In this document: piece after piece, positions 15,720 through 20,821 of the stretch | Layout: the number at the start of each line of letters is the position of its first letter | Numbering within the stretch: position 1 is the stretch's first letter | Assembly: GCA_010027915.1 (NCBI GenBank) | Contig: RGUG01000002.1 | Location: forward strand, 1 to 20,821 | Source of the DNA: a bacterium | GTDB taxonomy: Bacteria; Margulisbacteria; Marinamargulisbacteria; SXXA01 | DNA: 20,821 nt | Direction: 5' to 3' | Position numbers and translations under genes: made by a program | Notes under the pieces: generated by a model | Seen by the model: only the letters and a program-made list of their open reading frames with translations | Told to the model about the DNA's origin: nothing | Database searches by the model: none

Positions 15720-16785
15720 ATTGATTGTCCAGTCTAGTATCCGGCACTATCCCGTTCGCATTGCGTCACATCATGGCAGTGTTGTATCTCAAGATGGTCC
15801 GACAATGCTTGTGGTGGATGATACCGTGGCCTCTGTTTACCCCGCCTACGCCCATGGGTTTCGGGTCAAGGCCACCGAATCTTGCAAAACACTGGATTCC
15901 GTTGCCCGCATGATTGAAGCCCTCAGGGACCATGGTGCCACACGGGAAACCCACCTATGGGCAGTTGGGGGAGGTATCATCCAAGATGTTAGTACGTTTT
16001 TTGCCTCGGTGTACATGCGAGGTATCCAGTGGACCTATGTACCCACCACCTTGTTGGGGATGGTGGATTCTTGTATTGGAGGCAAGTCTTCGCTTAATGT
16101 AGGGCCATATAAAAACATCGCAGGTAATTTCTATCCACCCCACGCCATCATCGTCAACCCACTGTTTTGCCGCACATTGTCCCGTATCCAATTAATTGAT
16201 GGACTCTGCGAAGCTGTCAAGATTTGTTTTGCAGGAGGTGATGCGTCATTTCAACAGTATCGGCATTTGTTTTTTGATTCTGTTTCTTCTCCGTTGTCTG
16301 ATTCACAATTAAGTATGCTAATTCAATTATCGCTTGAAACCAAAAAAACAGTGATCGAACAAGATGAGTTTGACCAGGGTCCACGCTTGATGTTGAATTT
16401 TGGACACACCTTTGGACACGCATTGGAGGGTGCCACAAGGTATCAGATCACCCACGGGGTAGCAGTGGGGTTGGGTATCTTAATGGCCATTGAATGGTCC
16501 CACCATAGCGGTCTATGTGACCGATCTCATCCTCGGGTGGCAGCATTATGGCAATACCTTACCACCCTATTAATGGGTTGGATGGATCGTCCACCCCATA
16601 CCACTGACTTGCTTGATACGGTATGGGCCTGCTTTGAATCGGATAAAAAACATACTGCCACACACTGGCAGGTGATTGCGTGTCAAGCAGATGGCTCACT
16701 CGCCCGCTATCCGATTCCTAAAACCACTGAAACCCAACGCATGTTGTATCATGTAATCGACCGGATTCTCACCGCTTATTTGTAA
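15703..16785 (+). CDS. 3-dehydroquinate-synthase-like sugar phosphate cyclase
   Basis: A 360-residue member of the dehydroquinate synthase superfamily (NAD and Zn dependent). AVGGGIIQDVSTFFASVYMRG (87-107, NAD loop) and VPTTLLGMVDSCIGGKSS (113-130) are well kept. Candidate metal ligands are Glu170, His235 (NFGHTFGH) and His251 (HGVAV), with Lys173 and DKK (314-316) also retained. It departs from true AroB at several usually fixed places: the strand normally ending in Asp reads IIVN (149-152), the LPxRExxxG block reads LSRIQLIDG, the Glu of DExExxxR is Asp224, and the usual KYG after the metal Glu is KICF. No other shikimate gene is nearby. It may make a cyclic or otherwise specialised product for the glycan. 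The ATG at 15703 has AGGA seven bases upstream and overlaps the SDR; the frame stays open upstream but is not needed. Confidence 0.88.
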   Translation: MSDYYELIVQSSIRHYPVRIASHHGSVVSQDGPTMLVVDDTVASVYPAYAHGFRVKATESCKTLDSVARMIEALRDHGATRETHLWAVGGGIIQDVSTFFASVYMRGIQWTYVPTTLLGMVDSCIGGKSSLNVGPYKNIAGNFYPPHAIIVNPLFCRTLSRIQLIDGLCEAVKICFAGGDASFQQYRHLFFDSVSSPLSDSQLSMLIQLSLETKKTVIEQDEFDQGPRLMLNFGHTFGHALEGATRYQITHGVAVGLGILMAIEWSHHSGLCDRSHPRVAALWQYLTTLLMGWMDRPPHTTDLLDTVWACFESDKKHTATHWQVIACQADGSLARYPIPKTTETQRMLYHVIDRILTAYL

Positions 16786-16905
16786 TCGCTTTATCACATG
16801 GGCTTTTATTTCATTATTCGACCCAATATGATACCCTGTTTGTCTACTTGCCGTACCATGTCACAACATGGAAATTCATGTCCAAAATGCAGCTAGACTG
16901 GTGTC

Positions 16906-16929
16906 CACCAAACCCCTGCAAGGGGGGTG
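16906..16929. terminator. GC-rich hairpin after the five-gene operon
   Basis: CACC (16906-16909) and CCCCT (16913-16917) pair with AGGGG (16921-16925) and GGTG (16926-16929) around a three-base loop GCA, with AAA bulged on the left arm. It lies 120 bases past the cyclase-like gene's stop. No T-run follows, so intrinsic termination is uncertain; it may instead protect the mRNA 3' end. Confidence 0.35.
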
Positions 16930-17005
16930 TGTAATAGTGGCCTCATCGCAACCGCTCACCAATTAGGTAAGCAACAAGGTGATCATAAAATGGGGGGAAG
17001 AATCA

Positions 17006-17230
17006 ATGAATACACGGATAACGGGTACTTCATCATATCGGGAGATGGCCGTCACATGTGCTGATATCATGGAATTGATGTGTAAGGGCTTGGATACACT
17101 AAGCCACACACTATGCGTGGCCACCTTATGCCCCAGCATGCGATCATGCCTGGGCTGGGTCATGCGAGATGATGAGGCATCGCCTTCGTTTCATACATTA
17201 CGCCTGACCATCCATTACACCACAGAATGA
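17006..17230 (+). CDS. Doubtful small ORF (74 aa)
   Basis: An ATG preceded by a purine-rich GGGGGAAG opens a 74-residue frame starting MNTRITGTSSYREM. The protein has four Cys in the middle and a helical-looking segment (about residues 10-30). I recognise no family. Its C-terminal part (LSHTL ... SPSFHTLRL) shows a faint pattern match to the ORF at 17567-17884. Composition is not clearly coding. Confidence 0.22.
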   Translation: MNTRITGTSSYREMAVTCADIMELMCKGLDTLSHTLCVATLCPSMRSCLGWVMRDDEASPSFHTLRLTIHYTTE

Positions 17231-17472
17231 CATCACACCCTTTCGAGTAGCCATCTAGGAAAAGAAAAAGAGGGAAGGGCTGCCTCATTGAAAATGATAC
17301 AGTATGCTCAACAGAGGTTGGATGATCCGGAATCCCTCGGCATCAACTTGATACCATTCAAAGAGGTCGAGTGACGTGCATCACGTGTGCTCATACCCAA
17401 TCGATCATAAGATAAGAACGGTTATTTTAACCCCGTCACCATTGTCATCGAATAGGGATCGCCACATTGTTT

Positions 17473-17503
17473 GGGAGTAGGATCTTTTTGGGGATCCTCA
17501 CCC
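17473..17503. repeat. Imperfect inverted repeat / hairpin
   Basis: AGGATC (17479-17484) and GATCCT (17493-17498) are exact complements around an eight-base loop, TTTTTGGG. GGG (17473-17475) and CCC (17501-17503) extend the stem past a small internal loop. Function unknown. Confidence 0.35.
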
Positions 17504-17566
17504 GAAGGAACGTGGCAATAGCCAACTCAATGCTGCATTCTGTCTATCCGAATCATTCAATAACTG

Positions 17567-17884
17567 GTGATACCCCACCCATACCGGCATAGCTCATACC
17601 ATCCGGTCTGTTTCTATTTTAGTCAGCTTGCACCAGCAACACCCAAGGCAGCCGATGGCCTAATAGATGCAATGTGGCTAGTATTGCGGAGGCAAATCCC
17701 GCCACTAATAGACAGCCGCACCTTAACTATCCCCTTACCCTTTATCCCCACGCACGATCGGCATACCCAGTCGCCCTATGACACCTTACGCCTCATGCAC
17801 CGCATTGAGCCAACCTCTATTTTCCACGCTCCTGCCTTAGCACCTCACCACCCAATGGGGGATTCGTTTGGTTGTAACTGGTGA
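17567..17884 (+). CDS. Doubtful ORF or gene remnant (105 aa)
   Basis: This frame opens with GTG at 17567, has no ribosome-binding site, and has no internal ATG until about 17672. It ends 21 bases before the membrane-protein start. The first 30 residues look random, whereas the part from PKAADGLIDAMWLVLRR onward is more protein-like, with TLTIPLPFIP and SPYDTLRLMHRIEP. Pro and His are over-represented. It could be the tail of a decayed gene. No family recognised. Confidence 0.2.
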   Translation: MIPHPYRHSSYHPVCFYFSQLAPATPKAADGLIDAMWLVLRRQIPPLIDSRTLTIPLPFIPTHDRHTQSPYDTLRLMHRIEPTSIFHAPALAPHHPMGDSFGCNW

Positions 17885-17905
17885 TGTAAAAAACAGTATG
17901 ACATA

Positions 17906-19423
17906 ATGCCTCTTTCTATGATTATACGTCGCCCTATTTCATTGGCTTCGATTATTGCCACCGCTCTCCCCATTTCCTTAACCCTATTATGGGTGTTTTG
18001 GGCCAACAGTGGTCCTGTCCAGTGGTTTGATAATGGGTATTTGTTAACCCGTGCCTCTGACTCTCCGGTGATACTGTGGTCTCAATCCCATGCCTCTCAC
18101 CCTTTTTATCATGCGATCTCAGTCTTAACCTATCGATTGGCAGGACCCCATGGCGTTGCCTACTTAAATGCGGCCTTATCGATCCCACTGGCCATCTGTA
18201 TCTTCTGGTTGGCTCGCACCCTGCGTTTGTCGCATTTACATGCCTCACTGGCCACGGTGTCTGTCTTGCTTACCAACAATGTGTTCTGGTCTGCCACTAA
18301 AGTTGAGGTTTACACCCTCCACTTATTGTTGTTATTCGGCGTCCTAACCCTCGCCCTTCAACCCCATCTTCGCCGTTGGCAACCATTGGGGTTGGGGTTT
18401 TTAGCTGGCCTTGCCATTGCCACCCACCAACAAACTATTTTTCTATTGGCACCATTGGCACTTTGGATCATCATCCAGCGACCCCGTTGGATCATGGGAG
18501 GACTCACCGGCCTGATGGTAGGATTATGGCCTCTTTTGCCGCCCCTCTTTACTGCCCCCACCCCCCTTTGGGATACCATCCGACACCTGGCTTATGGGTA
18601 TCAAGCGGGTCATGAAAGCGAGCTGGTTGCCTTTCGTTTTGATCGCATCGCCCATGGTCTCCCTCATGTGGCACTGTTACTGGTGTCATTGGTTGGGTTA
18701 CCAATCGGGGGACTCCTCGCCAAGCAACCCACTACCGCCACCCGTTTGTTGTGGTGGACAGGGGTAGTCAATGGGGTGTTTTCAATCTCCCTTAACTTTG
18801 CCGATCGATTTCAGTTTTTTTTGCCAGGTGCTGCACTCTTTGCGTTACTTGGAACATATTCGGTTTGCCAAGCGGGCTGGTTTCGTCGTCATACCCGTTT
18901 AGGACCGGTTATCTTGATTGGGTTGGTGTGCTTGGCCCCCTGTATTAGTATCGGGATTTGGCTCATGCAGCGTGCCCAATGGATCGTGTTGCCCCAACAC
19001 CGTTTTTCTTTGCCGTATCGCCATAATACCCGTTATTTTATGGTTCCCTATCTCAAGGACACATCCGCCCGGCAATTTGTAGAGAGGTATCAGACAGTGG
19101 TGCCCATTGGTGCCATGGTGGCAGCGGATTACAGCATTTTAGCCGCCTTGCGTTCAGCCCAAGTCGCTGGCCTATTTCAAGGCCGTGATATCGTGGACAT
19201 GACGTTACTGGCTCCCGATGATACCGTCCGTGATGCCACCGCCATTCACTCCCGTGATGGGGCGACGCTACTCCCCCTACAATATGCCGATCCTGCCACC
19301 CCCACCGTTGACCCTCGTGAGATATTAAAAGAAACAGTGTATGCGGTCCGATTTGAATCCGTATTGGCCCCCTGGTATCACCTCGTGCCCCAGCCAATCG
19401 GATGGGTTGGGCATAAAAAATGA
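17906..19423 (+). CDS. Polytopic membrane protein, GT-C / DUF2723-like glycosyltransferase
   Basis: A 505-residue integral membrane protein with about ten hydrophobic segments in the first 360 residues and a soluble C-terminal part (about 370-505). The pattern FDNGYLL.RA (41-50) followed by HPFYHAI (65-71), then NNVFW.ATKVEVYTLH, matches DUF2723-type GT-C proteins, where an early acidic residue, an HP motif and an EVY-L motif occur in the same order. GT-C enzymes of this group, including the eukaryotic relative TMEM260, use lipid-linked sugars at the outer or lumenal face of the membrane. The soluble domain (RYFMVPYLKDTSARQFVERY) may bind the acceptor. An alternative ATG is at 17918. The stop overlaps the ATG of a close paralogue by four bases. 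The acceptor, lipid or protein, is unknown. Confidence 0.8.
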   Translation: MPLSMIIRRPISLASIIATALPISLTLLWVFWANSGPVQWFDNGYLLTRASDSPVILWSQSHASHPFYHAISVLTYRLAGPHGVAYLNAALSIPLAICIFWLARTLRLSHLHASLATVSVLLTNNVFWSATKVEVYTLHLLLLFGVLTLALQPHLRRWQPLGLGFLAGLAIATHQQTIFLLAPLALWIIIQRPRWIMGGLTGLMVGLWPLLPPLFTAPTPLWDTIRHLAYGYQAGHESELVAFRFDRIAHGLPHVALLLVSLVGLPIGGLLAKQPTTATRLLWWTGVVNGVFSISLNFADRFQFFLPGAALFALLGTYSVCQAGWFRRHTRLGPVILIGLVCLAPCISIGIWLMQRAQWIVLPQHRFSLPYRHNTRYFMVPYLKDTSARQFVERYQTVVPIGAMVAADYSILAALRSAQVAGLFQGRDIVDMTLLAPDDTVRDATAIHSRDGATLLPLQYADPATPTVDPREILKETVYAVRFESVLAPWYHLVPQPIGWVGHKK

Positions 19424-20821
19424 CACCCCCATCGTTTTTAGGTATCCGTCGTCGCTGGTTTTTTTCCCCCACCATCTTGTGGGGGGGCCTCATCCTGTCC
19501 GTCTTGGGCTGGATGTTTTGGGCCATCTCTGGACCGGTTCAGTGGTTGGATAGTGGAACGTATTTGGTGGAAGCGGCTCATCTGCCCCTGCTGGTGACCA
19601 ACCAAACCCCTACGTTTCATCCCTTTTATCACATGCTCACGGTGATCATGCACCGACTGATAGGTCCAACCGGTGTCACCCACCTTAACTGGGCCTTATC
19701 CATCCCATTGGTGGCGGTGATCATCGGGCTATCCCGTGCCATCGGTCTGAATCAACCTGGCACCTATGTGGCGGTGGTGGCTGTTCTTCTGGTTAACAAT
19801 CTATTTTGGGTGGCCACCAAAGTGGAGGTGTACACCCTTCATTTGTTACTCATATTATCCATTTATTGGGTTGCGTGCTTACCCCTCACACCATGGCGAC
19901 GGTTTGGGTTGGGCCTGTTAGGGGGACTGGCACTGTCTACCCATCAACTCACGTTTATCCTTTGTTTGCCATTGGCGGCATGGTTGCTTTGGAGCGACCG
20001 GTGGCGGATATGGCCCATTGTACTGGGGGCTGTACTCGGACTTTTTTCCATTTACCCTGCCTTTGTGGGCACCCCCTATTCGTTGATTGATACCCTTTTG
20101 TTTTTAATGGCCAAACGCTTTCCCAATATGCCCGCTGAAACCGAATTGTTTCGGTTTGATCTCATGAGGGCCGGGCTTCCTTATATCCTGCTTCTCATTC
20201 CATCTTTGATTGGGTTTCCCCTTGTTGGCTTGATCCCGACACGGTTCAGACGTACCCACTGGTTATTATGGACGGCCGCCCTATTCAATCTTTTGTTTGC
20301 CATCTCATATGACGTACCGGATCGGTTTCAGTTTTGTTTACCTGGGATGGCGATCTTCGCGATATTAGGCACCCACACGTGGTGCAATTGGTTCCCATTG
20401 CAGTCTTCCTTCCGCCATGTGATCACCCTTTTTTGTGTGTTCATTCCGCCTCTGGCGGCCGGTACGGTATATGGGCTGACGATCATGCATGTGGTGACAC
20501 TGCCCAAGCATAAGGTTAGCCTCCCATTTAGACAGGATGTTCGGTATTTTATGTTGCCCTATTTGAAAGATAACTCGGCCCTTCAGTTGGTCACCGCATA
20601 TGAGAAACAAGTGCCCAAGGGGTCTATGGTATTGGCTGATCGCACCATTTTAGAGGCCTTCTTATCGGCCCAAGAAATCGGTCTTTTTAAAGGACGCATA
20701 TTAGTGGATATCGATGCGTTGGCCTGTCAACCCGACTTTAAGGCCACGCACACCGTCCCAACCCGTTATGGCTTGGCACTCTCAGTCCCACCCGTTGCAA
20801 GCACGTCGACCACCTACCCCC
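19420..20821 (+). CDS. Tandem paralogue of the GT-C / DUF2723-like protein (truncated by window)
   Basis: Begins with an ATG overlapping the TGA of the previous gene (ATGA) and stays open to the window edge, 467 codons. It repeats the same architecture: LDSGTYLVEAA with the early Asp, HPFYHMLTV, NNLFWVATKVEVYTLHLL, DRFQFCLPG, and a soluble tail starting RYFMLPYLKDNSALQLV. Blocks such as ATKVEVYTLH and RYFM-PYLKD are almost identical in the pair while the hydrophobic helices have diverged, pointing to an old tandem duplication with both copies under selection. The early motif reads LDSG here, as in typical DUF2723 proteins, but FDNG in the first copy. The remaining C-terminus should be short if length matches the paralogue. 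Confidence 0.82.
   Translation, partial: MTPPSFLGIRRRWFFSPTILWGGLILSVLGWMFWAISGPVQWLDSGTYLVEAAHLPLLVTNQTPTFHPFYHMLTVIMHRLIGPTGVTHLNWALSIPLVAVIIGLSRAIGLNQPGTYVAVVAVLLVNNLFWVATKVEVYTLHLLLILSIYWVACLPLTPWRRFGLGLLGGLALSTHQLTFILCLPLAAWLLWSDRWRIWPIVLGAVLGLFSIYPAFVGTPYSLIDTLLFLMAKRFPNMPAETELFRFDLMRAGLPYILLLIPSLIGFPLVGLIPTRFRRTHWLLWTAALFNLLFAISYDVPDRFQFCLPGMAIFAILGTHTWCNWFPLQSSFRHVITLFCVFIPPLAAGTVYGLTIMHVVTLPKHKVSLPFRQDVRYFMLPYLKDNSALQLVTAYEKQVPKGSMVLADRTILEAFLSAQEIGLFKGRILVDIDALACQPDFKATHTVPTRYGLALSVPPVASTSTTYP

Larger units (their letters stand above)
16786..17905. other. Gene-poor 1.1-kb region
   Basis: No confident gene lies between the cyclase-like gene and the membrane protein pair. The stretch holds two GC-rich hairpins (16906-16929 and 17473-17503) and two short plus-strand ORFs of doubtful status (17006-17230, 17567-17884). 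I see no tRNA, no insertion-sequence ends and no transposase remnant. It could be a decayed gene region, an RNA-coding region or a locus boundary. Confidence 0.5.

Noticed and set aside
16786..17905. tRNA, CRISPR or insertion sequence in the gene-poor gap
   Set aside because: No cloverleaf arms, no regularly spaced repeats, and no terminal inverted repeats or transposase remnants were found on reading both strands.
19053..19526. Minus-strand ORF (157 aa) opposite the membrane protein pair
   Set aside because: It is an antisense shadow of the soluble domain and the gene junction, rich in Arg/Gly/His with no recognisable motif.

Overview
The window reads as a bacterial surface-polysaccharide (LPS/O-antigen or capsule type) biosynthesis locus. 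By eye the GC content is mid-range. Stops are TGA, TAA and TAG in normal use, genes are tightly packed, and several neighbouring starts and stops overlap by 4 bases. I cannot assign the organism to a phylum. The nucleotide-sugar, acyltransferase and glycosyltransferase content suggests a diderm with a polysaccharide coat, but no rRNA or marker gene is present. There are no tRNA, rRNA, CRISPR, insertion-sequence or phage genes that I can support.

Left part (1-5149). A secreted or membrane-anchored protein runs off the left edge on the minus strand, downstream of and 4-nt coupled to a phosphohexomutase. Divergent from these is a plus-strand pair, a PlsC-type acyltransferase and a GT-A glycosyltransferase. 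Facing that pair is a minus-strand pair: a 66-residue protein of unknown function, then UDP-glucuronate decarboxylase (UDP-xylose supply).

Middle part (5150-11393). A thiamine-diphosphate enzyme of the acetolactate-synthase fold is on the plus strand. Converging on it is a minus-strand run: HpcH/HpaI-type aldolase, NAD-dependent epimerase, and two related family-2 glycosyltransferases.

Right part (11394-20821). After a 0.6-kb regulatory gap comes an overlapping five-gene plus-strand operon: glucose-1-phosphate cytidylyltransferase (RfbF/DdhA), CDP-glucose 4,6-dehydratase (RfbG/DdhB), the PLP/[2Fe-2S] 3-dehydrase (RfbH/DdhC), a short-chain dehydrogenase, and a 3-dehydroquinate-synthase-like cyclase. 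A 1.1-kb gene-poor stretch follows. The window ends in two tandem paralogous GT-C/DUF2723-like membrane proteins, the second cut by the window edge.

Working model (inference). RfbF-RfbG-RfbH would make CDP-4-keto-3,6-dideoxyglucose. The ThDP enzyme could add a two-carbon unit from pyruvate, as YerE does in CDP-yersiniose synthesis. The SDR, epimerase, aldolase and cyclase-like protein would tailor or extend the product, giving a branched or possibly carbocyclic deoxysugar. Two things complicate this: RfbF lacks an internal block of about 18-19 residues that normally holds a substrate-contact motif, and no DdhD-type reductase is present in the window.
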